NCBI GenBank assembly: GCA_040954595.2
Contig: CM082586.2
Span: 6,758,001 to 6,822,000 of the forward strand
Source: Balanoglossus misakiensis
Taxonomy: Eukaryota > Hemichordata
Direction: 5' to 3'
Length of the DNA stretch: 64,000 nucleotides
Shown here: positions 11,291 through 26,200 of the stretch, in pieces
Layout: each line of letters begins with the position of its first letter
How positions within the stretch are numbered: position 1 is the stretch's first letter
Program-made: the position numbers and the translations under genes
The notes under the pieces: model-generated
Databases searched by the model: none
Told to the model about the DNA's origin: nothing
Seen by the model: only the letters and a program-made list of their open reading frames with translations

Positions 11291-14200
11291 TTATAACCCA
11301 TGGTTTTTATCAAAAAATCACCAAATTTTGAAAATTCCCAAAGTCGAAAAATGCTCGATTTTTCGCGATTTTCGTGAGCTAATAACCCATGGTTTTTATC
11401 AAAAAATCACCAAATTTTGAAAATTCCCAAAGTCGAAAAATGGTCGATTTTTCACGATTTTCGTGAGCTATAACCCATGGTTTTTATCAAAAAATCACCA
11501 AATTTTGAAAATTCCCAAAGTCGAAATATGGTCGATTTTTCGCGATTTTCGTGAGCTATAACCCATGGTTTTTATCAAAAAATCACCAAATTTTGAAAAT
11601 TCCCAAAGTCGAAAAATGGTCGATTTTTCGCGATTTTCGTGAGCTATAACCCATGGTTTTTATCAAAAAGCACCAAATTTTGAAAATTCCCAAAGTCGAA
11701 AAATGGTCGATTTTTCGCGATTTTCGTGAGCTATAACCCATGGTTTTTATCAAAAAATCACCAAATTTTGAAAATTCCCAAAGTCGAAAAATGGTCGATT
11801 TTTCGCGATTTTCGTGAGCTATAACCCATGGTTTATATCAAAAAATCACCAAATTTTGAAAATTCCCAAAGTCGAAAAATGGTCGATTTTTCGCGATTTT
11901 CGTGAGCTATAACCCATGGTTTATATCAAAAAATCACCAAATTTTGAAAATTCCCAAAGTCGAAAAATGGTCGATTTTTCGCGATTTTCGTGAGCTATAA
12001 CCCATGGTTTTTATCAAAAAATCACCAAATTTTGAAAATTCCCAAAGTCGAAAAATGGTCGATTTTTCGCGATTTTCGTAGGCTAATAACCCATGGTTTT
12101 TATCAAAAAATCACCAAATTTTGAAAATTCCCAAAGTCGAAAAATGGTCGATTTTTCGCGATTTTCGTGAGCTATAACCCATGGTTTTTATCAAAAAATC
12201 ACCAAATTTTGAAAATTCCCAAAGTCGAAAAATGGTCGATTTTTCGCGATTTTCGTGAGCTATAACCCATGGTTTTTATCAAAAAATCACCAAATTTTGA
12301 AAATTCCCAAAGTCGAAAAATGGTCGATTTTTCGCGATTTTCGTGCGCTTAAACCCATGGTTTTTATCAAAAAATCACCAAATTTTGAAAATTCCCAAAG
12401 TCGAAAAATGGTCGATTTTTCGCGATTTTCGTGCGCTTAAACCCATGGTTTTTATCAAAAAATCACCAAATTTTGAAAATTCCCAAAGTCGAAAAATGGT
12501 CGATTTTTCGCGATTTTCGTGAGCTATAACCCAAGGTTTTTATCAAAAAATCACCTAATTTTGAAAATTCCCAAAGTCGAAAAATGGTCGATTTTTCGCG
12601 ATTTTCGTGAGCTATAACCCATGGTTTTTATCAAAAAATCACCAAACTTTGAAAATTCCCAAAGTCGAAAAATGGTCGATTTTTCGCGATTTTCGTGAGC
12701 TATAACCCATGGTTTTTATAAAAAAATCACCAAATTTTGAAAATTCCCAAAGTCGAAAAATGGTCGATTTTTCGCGATTTTCGTGAGCTATAACCCATGG
12801 TTTTTATCAAAAAATCACCAAACTTTGAAAATTCCCAAAGTCGAAAAATGGTCGATATTTCGCGATTTTCGTGAGCTATAACCCATGGTTTTTATCAAAA
12901 TATCACCAAATTTTGAAAATTCCCAAAGTCGAAAAATGGTCGATTTTTCGCGATTTTCGTGACCTATAACCCATGGTTTTTATCAAAAAATCACCAAATT
13001 TTGAAAATTCCCAAAGTCGAAAAATGGTCGATTTTTCGCGATTTTCGTGAGCTATAACCCATGTTTTTTATCAAAAAATCACTAAATTCTGAAAATTCCC
13101 AAAGTCGAAAAATGGTCGATTTTTCGCGATATTCGTGAGTTATAACCCATCGTTTTTATCAAAAAATCACTAAATTTTGAAAATTCCCAAAGTCGAAAAA
13201 TGGTCGATTTTTCGCGATTTTCGTGAGCTATAACCCATGGTTTTTATCAAAAAATCACCAAATTTTGAAAATTCCCAAAGTCGAAAAATGGTCGATTTTT
13301 CGCGATTTTCGTGAGCTATAACCCATGGTTTTTATCAAAAAATCACCAAATTTTGAAAATTCCCAAAGTCGAAAAATGGTCGATTTTTCGCGATTTACGT
13401 GAGCTATAACCCATGGTTTTTATCAAAAAATCACCAAATTTTGAAAATTCCCAAAGTCGAAAAATGGTCGATTTTTCGCGATTTTCGTGAGCTATAACCC
13501 ATGGTTTTTATCAAAAAATCACCAAATTTTGAAAATTCCCAAAGTCGAAAAATGGTCGATTTTTCGCGATTTTCGTGAGCTATAACCCATGGTTTTTATC
13601 AAAAAATCACCAAATTTTGAAAATTCCCAAAGTCGAAAAATGGTCGATTTTTCGCGATTTTCGTGAGCTATAACCCATGGTTTTTATCAAAAAATCACCA
13701 AATTTTGAAAATTCCCAAAGTCGAAAAATGGTCGATTTTTCGCGATTTTCGTGAGCTATAACCCATGGTTTTTATCAAAAAATCACCAAATTTTGAAAAT
13801 TCCCAAAGTCGAAAAATGGTCGATTTTTCGCGATTTTCGTGAGCTATAACCCATGGTTTTTATCAAAAAATCACCAAATTTTGAAAATTCCCAAAGTCGA
13901 AAAATGGTCGATTTTTCGCGATTTTCGTGAGCTATAACCCATGGTTTTTATCAAAAAATCACCAAATTTTGAAAATTCCCAAAGTCGAAAAATGGTCGAT
14001 TTTTCGCGATTTTCGTGAGCTATAACCCATGGTTTTTATCAAAAAATCACCAAATTTTGAAAATTCCCAAAGTCGAAAAATGGTCGATTTTTCGCGATTT
14101 TCGTGAGCTATAACCCATGGTTTTTATCAAAAAATCACCAAATTTTGAAAATTCCCAAAGTCGAAAAATGGTCGATTTTTCGCGATTTTCGTGAGCTATA

Positions 14201-17200
14201 ACCCATGGTTTTTATCAAAAAATCACCAAATTTTGAAAATTCCCAAAGTCGAAAAATGGTCGATTTTTCGCGATTTTCGTGAGCTATAACCCATGGTTTT
14301 TATCAAAAAATCACCAAATTTTGAAAATTCCCAAAGTCGAAAAATGGTCGATTTTTCGCGATTTTCGTGAGCTATAACCCATGGTTTATATCAAAAAATC
14401 ACCAAATTTTGAAAATTCCCAAAGTCGAAAAATGGTCGATTTTTCGCGATTTTCGTGAGCTATAACCCATGGTTTATATCAAAAAATCACCAAATTTTGA
14501 AAATTCCCAAAGTCGAAAAATGGTCGATTTTTCGCGATTTTCGTGAGCTATAACCCATGGTTTTTATCAAAAAATCACCAAATTTTGAAAATTCCCAAAG
14601 TCGAAAAATGGTCGATTTTTCGCGATTTTCGTGAGCTAATAACCCATGGTTTTTATCAAAAAATCACCAAATTTTGAAAATTCCCAAAGTCGAAAAATGG
14701 TCGATTTTTCGCGATTTTCGTGAGCTAATAACCCATGGTTTTTATCAAAAAATCACCAAATTTTGAAAATTCCCAAAGTCGAAAAATGGTCGATTTTTCG
14801 CGATTTTCGTGAGCTAATAACCCATGGTTTTTATCAAAAAATCACCAAATTTTGAAAATTCCCAAAGTCGAAAAATGGTCGATTTTTCGCGATTTTCGTG
14901 AGCTAATAACCCATGGTTTTTATCAAAAAATCACCAAATTTTGAAAATTCCCAAAGTCGAAAAATGGTCGATTTTTCGCGATTTTCGTGAGCTATAACCC
15001 ATGGTTTATATCAAAAAATCACCAAATTTTGAAAATTCCCAAAGTCGAAAAATGGTCGATTTTTCGCGATTTTCGTGAGCTATAACCCATGGTTTTTATC
15101 AAAAAATCACCAAATATTGAAAATTCCCAAAGTCGAAAAATGGTCGATTTTTCGCGATTTTCGTGAGCTATAACCCATGGTTTTTATCAAAAAATCACCA
15201 AATTTTGAAAATTCCCAAAGTCGAAAAATGGTCGATTTTTCGCGATTTTCGTGAGCTATAACCCATGGTTTTTATCAAAAAATCACCAAATTTTGAAAAT
15301 TCCCAAAGTCGAAAAATGGTCGATTTTTCGCGATTTTCGTGAGCTATAACCCATGGTTTTTATCAAAAAATCACCAAATTTTGAAAATTCCCAAAGTCGA
15401 AAAATGGTCGATTTTTCGCGATTTTCGTGAGCTAATAACCCATGGTTTTTATCAAAAAATCACCAAATTTTGAAAATTCCCAAAGTCGAAAAATGGTCGA
15501 TTTTTCGCGATTTTCGTGAGCTAATAACCCATGGTTTTTATCAAAAAATCACCAAATTTTGAAAATTCCCAAAGTCGAAAAATGGTCGATTTTTCGCGAT
15601 TTTCGTGAGCTAATAACCCATGGTTTTTATCAAAAAATCACCAAATTTTGAAAATTCCCAAAGTCGAAAAATGGTCGATTTTTCGCGATTTTCGTGAGCT
15701 ATAACCCATGGTTTATATCAAAAAATCACCAAATTTTGAAAATTCCCAAAGTCGAAAAATGGTCGATTTTTCGCGATTTTCGTGAGCTATAACCCATGGT
15801 TTTTATCAAAAAATCACCAAATATTGAAAATTCCCAAAGTCGAAAAATGGTCGATTTTTCGCGATTTTCGTGAGCTATAACCCATGGTTTTTATCAAAAA
15901 ATCACCAAATTTTGAAAATTCCCAAAGTCGAAAAATGGTCGATTTTTCGCGATTTTCGTGAGCTATAACCCATGGTTTTTATCAAAAAATCACCAAATTT
16001 TGAAAATTCCCAAAGTCGAAAAATGGTCGATTTTTCGCGATTTTCGTGAGCTATAACCCATGGTTTTTATCAAAAAATCACCAAATTTTGAAAATTCCCA
16101 AAGTCGAAAAATGGTCGATTTTTCGCGATTTTCGTGAGCTATAACCCATGGTTTTTATCAAAAAATCACCAAATTTTGAAAATTCCCAAAGTCGAAAAAT
16201 GGTCGATTTTTCGCGATTTTCGTGAGCTATAACCCATGGTTTTTATCAAAAAATCACCAAATTTTGAAAATTCCCAAAGTCGAAAAATGGTCGATTTTTC
16301 GCGATTTTCGTGAGCTATAACCCGTGGTTTTTATCAAAAAATCACCAAATTTTGAAAATTCCCAAAGTCGAAAAATGGTCGATTTTTCGCGATTTTCGTG
16401 AGCTATAACCCGTGGTTTTTATCAAAAAATCACCAAATTTTGAAAATTCCCAAAGTCGAAAAATGGTCGATTTTTCGCGATTTTCGTGAGCTATAACCCA
16501 TGGTTTTTATCAAAAATCACCAAATTTTGAAAATTCCCAAAGTCGAAAAATGGTCGATTTTTCGCGATTTTCGTGAGCTATAACCCATGGTTTTTATCAA
16601 AAAATCACCAAATTTTGAAAATTCCCAAAGTCGAAAAATGGTCGATTTTTCGCGATTTTCGTGAGCTATAACCCATGGTTTTTATCAAAAAATCACCAAA
16701 TTTTGAAAATTCCCAAAGTCGAAAAATGGTCGATTTTTCGCGATTTACGTGAGCTATAACCCATGGTTTTTATCAAAAAATCACCAAATTTTGAAAATTC
16801 CCAAAGTCGAAAAATGGTCGATTTTTCGCGATTTTCGTGAGCTATAACCCATGGTTTTTATCAAAAAATCACCAAATTTTGAAAATTCCCAAAGTCGAAA
16901 AATGGTCGATTTTTCGCGATTTTCGTGAGCTATAACCCATGGTTTTTATCAAAAAATCACCAAATTTTGAAAATTCCCAAAGTCGAAAAATGGTCGATTT
17001 TTCGCGATTTTCGTGAGCTATAACCCATGGTTTTTATCAAAAAATCACCAAATTTTGAAAATTCCCAAAGTCGAAAAATGGTCGATTTTTCGCGATTTTC
17101 GTGAGCTATAACCCATGGTTTTTATCAAAAAATCACAAAATTTTGAAAATTCCCAAAGTCGAAAAATGGTCGATTTTTCGCGATTTTCGTGAGCTATAAC

Positions 17201-20200
17201 CCATGGTTTTTATCAAAAAATCACCAAATTTTGAAAATTCCCAAAGTCGAAAATGGTCGATTTTTCGCGATTTTCGTGAGCTATAACCCATGGTTTATAT
17301 CAAAAAATCACCAAATTTTGAAAATTCCCAAAGTCGAAAAATGGTCGATTTTTCGCGATTTTCGTGAGCTATAACCCATGGTTTTTATCAAAAAATCACC
17401 AAATTTTGAAAATTCCCAAAGTCGAAAAATGGTCGATTTTTCGCGATTTTCGTGAGCTAATAACCCATGGTTTTTATCAAAAAATCACCAAATTTTGAAA
17501 ATTCCCAAAGTCGAAAAATGGTCGATTTTTCGCGATTTATGTGAGCTAATAACCCATGGTTTTTATCAAAAAATCACCAAATTTTGAAAATTCCCAAAGT
17601 CGAAAAATGGTCGATTTTTCGCGATTTTCGTGAGCTAATAACCCATGGTTTTTATCAAAAAATCACCAAATTTTGAAAATTCCCAAAGTCGAAAAATGGT
17701 CGATTTTTCGCGATTTTCGTGAGCTATAACCCATGGTTTTTATCAAAAAATCACCAAATATTGAAAATTCCCAAAGTCGAAAAATGGTCGATTTTTCGCG
17801 ATTTTCGTGAGCTATAACCCATGGTTTTTATCAAAAAATCACCAAATTTTGAAAATTCCCAAAGTCGAAAAATGGTCGATTTTTCGCGATTTACGTGAGC
17901 TATAACCCATGGTTTTTATCAAAAAATCACCAAATTTTGAAAATTCCCAAAGTCGAAAAATGGTCGATTTTTCGCGATTTTCGTGAGCTATAACCCATGG
18001 TTTTTATCAAAAAATCACCAAATTTTGAAAATTCCCAAAGTCGAAAAATGGTCGATTTTTCGCGATTTTCGTGAGCTATAACCCATGGTTTTTATCAAAA
18101 AATCACCAAATTTTGAAAATTCCCAAAGTCGAAAAATGGTCGATTTTTCGCGATTTTCGTGAGCTATAACCCATGGTTTTTATCAAAAAATCACCAAATT
18201 TTGAAAATTCCCAAAGTCGAAAAATGGTCGATTTTTCGCGATTTTCGTGAGCTATAACCCATGGTTTTTATCAAAAAATCACCAAATTTTGAAAATTCCC
18301 AAAGTCGAAAAATGGTCGATTTTTCGCGATTTTCGTGAGCTATAACCCATGGTTTTTATCAAAAAATCACCAAATTTTGAAAATTCCCAAAGTCGAAAAA
18401 TGGTCGATTTTTCGCGATTTTCGTGAGCTATAACCCGTGGTTTTTATCAAAAAATCACCAAATTTTGAAAATTCCCAAAGTCGAAAAATGGTCGATTTTT
18501 CGCGATTTTCGTGAGCTATAACCCATGGTTTTTATCAAAAATCACCAAATTTTGAAAATTCCCAAAGTCGAAAAATGGTCGATTTTTCGCGATTTTCGTG
18601 AGCTATAACCCATGGTTTTTATCAAAAAATCACCAAATTTTGAAAATTCCCAAAGTCGAAAAATGGTCGATTTTTCGCGATTTACGTGAGCTATAACCCA
18701 TGGTTTTTATCAAAAAATCACCAAATTTTGAAAATTCCCAAAGTCGAAAAATGGTCGATTTTTCGCGATTTACGTGAGCTATAACCCATGGTTTTTATCA
18801 AAAAATCACCAAATTTTGAAAATTCCCAAAGTCGAAAAATGGTCGATTTTTCGCGATTTTCGTGAGCTATAACCCATGGTTTTTATCAAAAAATCACCAA
18901 ATTTTGAAAATTCCCAAAGTCGAAAAATGGTCGATTTTTCGCGATTTTCGTGAGCTATAACCCATGGTTTTTATCAAAAAATCACCAAATTTTGAAAATT
19001 CCCAAAGTCGAAAAATGGTCGATTTTTCGCGATTTTCGTGAGCTATAACCCATGGTTTTTATCAAAAAATCACCAAATTTTGAAAATTACCAAAGTCGAA
19101 AAATGGTCGATTTTTCGCGATTTTCGTGAGCTATAACCCATGGTTTTTATCAAAAAATCACCAAATTTTGAAAATTACCAAAGTCGAAAAATGGTCGATT
19201 TTTCGCGATTTTCGTGAGCTATAACCCATGGTTTTTATCAAAAAATCACCAAATTTTGAAAATTCCCAAAGTCGAAAATGGTCGATTTTTCGCGATTTTC
19301 GTGAGCTATAACCCATGGTTTTTATCAAAAAATCACCAAATTTTGAAAATTCCCAAAGTCGAAAAATGGTCGATTTTTCGCGATTTTCGTGAGCTATAAC
19401 CCATGGTTTTTATCAAAAAATCACCAAATTTTGAAAATTCCCAAAGTCGAAAAATGGTCGATTTTTCGCGATTTTCGTGAGCTATAACCCATGGTTTTTA
19501 TCAAAAAATCACCAAATTTTGAAAATTCCCAAAGTCGAAAATGGTCGATTTTTCGCGATTTTCGTGAGCTATAACCCATGGTTTTTATCAAAAAATCACC
19601 TAATTTTGAAAATTCCCAAAGTCGAAAAATGGTCGATTTTTCGCGATTTTCGTGAGCTATAACCCATGGTTTTTATCAAAAAATCACCAAATTTTGAAAA
19701 TTCCCAAAGTCGAAAAATGGTCGATTTTTCGCGATTTTCGTGAGCTATAACCCATGGTTTTTATCAAAAAATCACCAAATTTTGAAAATTCCCAAAGTCG
19801 AAAAATGGTCGATTTTTCGCGATTTTCGTGAGCTATAACCCATGGTTTTTATCAAAAAATCACCAAATTTTGAAAATTCCCAAAGTCGAAAAATGGTCGA
19901 TTTTTCGCGATTTTCGTGAGCTATAACCCATGGTTTTTATCAAAAAATCACCAAATTTTGAAAATTCCCAAAGTCGAAAAATGGTCGATTTTTCGCGATT
20001 TTCGTGAGCTATAACCCATGGTTTTTATCAAAAAATCACCAAATTTTGAAAATTCCCAAAGTCGAAAAATGGTCGATTTTTCGCGATTTTCGTGAGCTAT
20101 AACCCATGGTTTTTATCAAAAAATCACCAAATTTTGAAAATTCCCAAAGTCGAAAAATGGTCGATTTTTCGCGATTTTCGTGAGCTATAACCCATGGTTT

Positions 20201-23200
20201 TTATTAAAAAATCACCAAATTTTGAAAATTCCCAAAGTCGAAAAATGGTCGATTTTTCGCGATTTTCGTGAGCTATAACCCATGGTTTATATCAAAAAAT
20301 CACCAAATTTTGAAAATTCCCAAAGTCGAAAAATGGTCGATTTTTCGCGATTTTCGTGAGCTATAACCCATGGTTTTTATCAAAAAATCACCAAATTTTG
20401 AAAATTCCCAAAGTCGAAAAATGGTCGATTTTTCGCGATTTTCGTGAGCTATAACCCATGGTTTTTATCAAAAAATCACCAAATTTTGAAAATTCCCAAA
20501 GTCGAAAAATGGTCGATTTTTCGCGATTTTCGTGAGCTAATAACCCATGGTTTTTATCAAAAAATCACCAAATTTTGAAAATTCCCAAAGTCGAAAAATG
20601 GTCGATTTTTCGCGATTTTCGTGAGCTAATAACCCATGGTTTTTATCAAAAAATCACCAAATTTTGAAAATTCCCAAAGTCGAAAAATGGTCGATTTTTC
20701 GCGATTTTCGTGAGCTAATAACCCATGGTTTTTATCAAAAAATCACCAAATTTTGAAAATTCCCAAAGTCGAAAAATGGTCGATTTTTCGCGATTTTCGT
20801 GAGCTATAACCCATGGTTTTTATCAAAAAATCACCAAATTTTGAAAATTCCCAAAGTCGAAAAATGGTCGATTTTTCTCGATTTTCGTGAGCTATAACCC
20901 ATGGTTTTTATCAAAAAATCACCAAATTTTGAAAATTCCCAAAGTCGAAAAATGGTCGATTTTTCGCGATTTTCGTGAGCTATAACCCATGGTTTTTATC
21001 AAAAAATCACCAAATTTTGAAAATTCCCAAAGTCGAAAAATGGTCGATTTTTCGCGATTTTCGTGAGCTATAACCCATGGTTTTTATCAAAAAATCACCA
21101 AATTTTGAAAATTCCCAAAGTCGAAAAATGGTCGATTTTTCGCGATTTTCGTGAGCTATAACCCATGGTTTTTATCAAAAAATCACCAAATTTTGAAAAT
21201 TCCCAAAGTCGAAAAATGGTCGATTTTTCGCGATTTTCGTGAGCTATAACCCATGGTTTTTATTAAAAAATCACCAAATTTTGAAAATTCCCAAAGTCGA
21301 AAAATGGTCGATTTTTCGCGATTTTCGTGAGCTATAACCCATGGTTTATATCAAAAAATCACCAAATTTTGAAAATTCCCAAAGTCGAAAAATGGTCGAT
21401 TTTTCGCGATTTTCGTGAGCTATAACCCATGGTTTATATCAAAAAATCACCAAATTTTGAAAATTCCCAAAGTCGAAAAATGGTCGATTTTTCGCGATTT
21501 TCGTGAGCTATAACCCATGGTTTTTATCAAAAAATCACCAAATTTTGAAAATTCCCAAAGTCGAAAATGGTCGATTTTTCGCGATTTTCGTGAGCTAATA
21601 ACCCATGGTTTTTATCAAAAAATCACCAAATTTTGAAAATTCCCAAAGTCGAAAAATGGTCGATTTTTCGCGATTTTCGTGAGCTAATAACCCATGGTTT
21701 TTATCAAAAAATCACCAAATTTTGAAAATTCCCAAAGTCGAAAAATGGTCGATTTTTCGCGATTTTCGTGAGCTAATAACCCATGGTTTTTATCAAAAAA
21801 TCACCAAATTTTGAAAATTCCCAAAGTCGAAAAATGGTCGATTTTTCGCGATTTTCGTGAGCTATAACCCATGGTTTATATCAAAAAATCACCAAATTTT
21901 GAAAATTCCCAAAGTCGAAAAATGGTCGATTTTCGCGATTTTCGTGAGCTATAACCCATGGTTTTTATCAAAAAATCACCAAATTTTGAAAATTCCCAAA
22001 GTCGAAAAATGGTCGATTTTTCGCGATTTCGTGAGCTATAACCCATGGTTTTTATCAAAAAATCACCAAATTTTGAAAATTCCCAAAGTCGAAAAATGGT
22101 CGATTTTTCGCGATTTACGTGAGCTATAACCCATGGTTTTTATCAAAAAATCACCAAATTTTGAAAATTCCAAAGTCGAAAAATGGTCGATTTTTCGCGA
22201 TTTTCGTGAGCTATAACCCATGGTTTTTATCAAAAAATCACCAAATTTTGAAAATTCCCAAAGTCGAAAAATGGTCGATTTTCGCGATTTTCGTGAGCTA
22301 TAACCCATGGTTTTTATCAAAAAATCACCAAATTTTGAAAATTCCCAAAGTCGAAAAATGGTCGACTTTTCGCGATTTTCGTGAGCTATAACCCATGGTT
22401 TTTATCAAAAAATCACCAAATTTTGAAAATTCCCAAAGTCGAAAATGGTCGATTTTTCGCGATTTTCGTGAGCTATAACCCATGGTTTTTATCAAAAAAT
22501 CACCAAATTTTGAAAATTCCCAAAGTCGAAAAATGGTCGATTTTCGCGATTTTCGTGAGCTATAACCCATGGTTTTTATCAAAAAATCACCAAATTTTGA
22601 AAATTCCCAAAGTCGAAAAATGGTCGATTTTTCGCGATTTTCGTGAGCTATAACCCATGGTTTTTATCAAAAAATCACCAAATTTTGAAAATTCCCAAAG
22701 TCGAAAATGGTCGATTTTTCGCGATTTTCGTGAGCTATAACCCATGGTTTTTATCAAAAAATCACCAAATTTTGAAAATTCCCAAAGTCGAAAAATGGTC
22801 GATTTTTCGCGATTTTCGTGAGCTATAACCCATGGTTTTTATCAAAAAATCACCAAATTTTGAAAATTCCCAAAGTCGAAAAATGGTCGATTTTTCGCGA
22901 TTTTCGTGAGCTATAACCCATGGTTTTTATCAAAAAATCACCAAATTTTGAAAATTCCCAAAGTCGAAAAATGGTCGATTTTTCGCGATTTTCGTGAGCT
23001 ATAACCCATGGTTTTTATCAAAAAATCACCAAATTTTGAAAATTCCCAAAGTCGAAAAATGGTCGATTTTTCGCGATTTTCGTGAGCTATAACCCATGGG
23101 TTTTTATCAAAAAATCACCAAATTTTGAAAATTCCCAAAGTCGAAAAATGGTCGATTTTTCGCGATTTTCGTGAGCTATAACCCATGGTTTTTATCAAAA

Positions 23201-26200
23201 AATCACCAAATTTTGAAAATTCCCAAAGTCGAAAAATGGTCGATTTTTCGCGATTTTCGTGAGCTATAACCCATGGTTTTTATCAAAAAATCACCAAATT
23301 TTGAAAATTCCCAAAGTCGAAAAATGGTCGATTTTTCGCGATTTTCGTGAGCTATAACCCATGGTTTTTATCAAAAAATCACCAAATTTTGAAAATTCCC
23401 AAAGTCGAAAAATGGTCGATTTTTCGCGATTTTCGTGAGCTATAACCCATGGTTTTTATCAAAAAATCACCAAATTTTGAAAATTCCCAAAGTCGAAAAA
23501 TGGTCGATTTTTCGCGATTTTCGTGAGCTATAACCCATGGTTTTTATCAAAAATCACCAAATTTTGAAAATTCCCAAAGTCGAAAAATGGTCGATTTTTC
23601 GCGATTTTCGTGAGCTATAACCCATGGTTTTTATCAAAAAATCACCAAATTTTGAAAATTCCCAAAGTCGAAAAATGGTCGATTTTTCGCGATTTTCGTG
23701 AGCTATAACCCATGGTTTTTATCAAAAAATCACCAAATTTTGAAAATTCCCAAAGTCGAAAAATGGTCGATTTTTCGCGATTTTCGTGAGCTATAACCCA
23801 TGGTTTTTATCAAAAAATCACCAAATTTTGAAAATTCCCAAAGTCGAAAAATGGTCGATTTTTCGCGATTTTCGTGAGCTATAACCCATGGTTTTTATTA
23901 AAAAATCACCAAATTTTGAAAATTCCCAAAGTCGAAAAATGGTCGATTTTTCGCGATTTTCGTGAGCTATAACCCATGGTTTATATCAAAAAATCACCAA
24001 ATTTTGAAAATTCCCAAAGTCGAAAAATGGTCGATTTTTCGCGATTTTCGTGAGCTATAACCCATGGTTTATATCAAAAAATCACCAAATTTTGAAAATT
24101 CCCAAAGTCGAAAAATGGTCGATTTTTCGCGATTTTCGTGAGCTATAACCCATGGTTTTTATCAAAAAATCACCAAATTTTGAAAATTCCCAAAGTCGAA
24201 AAATGGTCGATTTTTCGCGATTTTCGTGAGCTAATAACCCATGGTTTTTATCAAAAAATCACCAAATTTTGAAAATTCCCAAAGTCGAAAAATGGTCGAT
24301 TTTTCGCGATTTTCGTGAGCTAATAACCCATGGTTTTTATCAAAAAATCACCAAATTTTGAAAATTCCCAAAGTCGAAAAATGGTCGATTTTTCGCGATT
24401 TTCGTGAGCTAATAACCCATGGTTTTTATCAAAAAATCACCAAATTTTGAAAATTCCCAAAGTCGAAAAATGGTCGATTTTTCGCGATTTTCGTGAGCTA
24501 TAACCCATGGTTTATATCAAAAAATCACCAAATTTTGAAAATTCCAAAGTCGAAAAATGGTCGATTTTTCGCGATTTTCGTGAGCTATAACCCATGGTTT
24601 TTATCAAAAAATCACCAAATTTTGAAAATTCCCAAAGTCGAAAAATGGTCGATTTTTCGCGATTTTCGTGAGCTATAACCCATGGTTTTTATCAAAAAAT
24701 CACCAAATTTTGAAAATTCCCAAAGTCGAAAAATGGTCGATTTTTCGCGATTTTCGTGAGCTATAACCCATGGTTTTTATCAAAAAATCACCAAATATTG
24801 AAAATTCCCAAAGTCGAAAAATGGTCGATTTTTCGCGATTTTCGTGAGCTATAACCCATGGTTTTTATCAAAAAATCACCAAATTTTGAAAATTCCCAAA
24901 GTCGAAAAATGGTCGATTTTTCGCGATTTACGTGAGCTATAACCCATGGTTTTTATCAAAAAATCACCAAATTTTGAAAATTCCCAAAGTCGAAAAATGG
25001 TCGATTTTTCGCGATTTTCGTGAGCTATAACCCATGGTTTTTATCAAAAAATCACCAAATTTTGAAAATTCCCAAAGTCGAAAAATGGTCGATTTTTCGC
25101 GATTTTCGTGAGCTATAACCCATGGTTTTTATCAAAAAATCACCAAATTTTGAAAATTCCCAAAGTCGAAAAATGGTCGATTTTTCGCGATTTTCGTGAG
25201 CTATAACCCATGGTTTTTATCAAAAAATCACCAAATATTGAAAATTCCCAAAGTCGAAAAATGGTCGATTTTTCGCGATTTTCGTGAGCTATAACCCATG
25301 GTTTTTATCAAAAAATCACCAAATATTGAAAATTCCCAAAGTCGAAAAATGGTCGATTTTTCGCGATTTTCGTGAGCTATAACCCATGGTTTTTATCAAA
25401 AAATCACCAAATTTTGAAAATTCCCAAAGTCGAAAAATGGTCGATTTTTCGCGATTTACGTGAGCTATAACCCATGGTTTTTATCAAAAAATCACCAAAT
25501 TTTGAAAATTCCCAAAGTCGAAAAATGGTCGATTTTTCGCGATTTTCGTGAGCTATAACCCATGGTTTTTATCAAAAAATCACCAAATTTTGAAAATTCC
25601 CAAAGTCGAAAAATGGTCGATTTTTCGCGATTTTCGTGAGCTAATAACCCATGGTTTTTATCAAAAAATCACCATATTTTGAAAATTCCCAAAGTCGAAA
25701 AATGGTCGATTTTTCGCGATTTTCGTGAGCTAATAAACCCATGGTTTTTATCAAAAATCACCAAATTTTGAAAATTCCCAAAGTCGAAAAATGGTCGATT
25801 TTTCGCGATTTTCGTGAGCTATAACCCATGGTTTTTATCAAAAAATCACCAAATTTTGAAAAATTCCCAAAGTCGAAAAATGGTCGATTTTTCGCGATTT
25901 TCGTGAGCTATAACCCATGGTTTTTATCAAAAAATCACCAAATTTTGAAAATTCCCAAAGTCGAAAAATGGTCGATTTTTCGCGATTTACGTGAGCTATA
26001 ACCCATGGTTTTTATCAAAAAATCACCAAATTTTGAAAATTCCCAAAGTCGAAAAATGGTCGATTTTCGCGATTTACGTGAGCTATAACCCATGGTTTTT
26101 ATCAAAAAATCACCAAATTTTGAAAATTCCCAAAGTCGAAAAATGGTCGATTTTTCGCGATTTTTCGTGAGCTATAACCCATGGTTTTTATCAAAAAATC

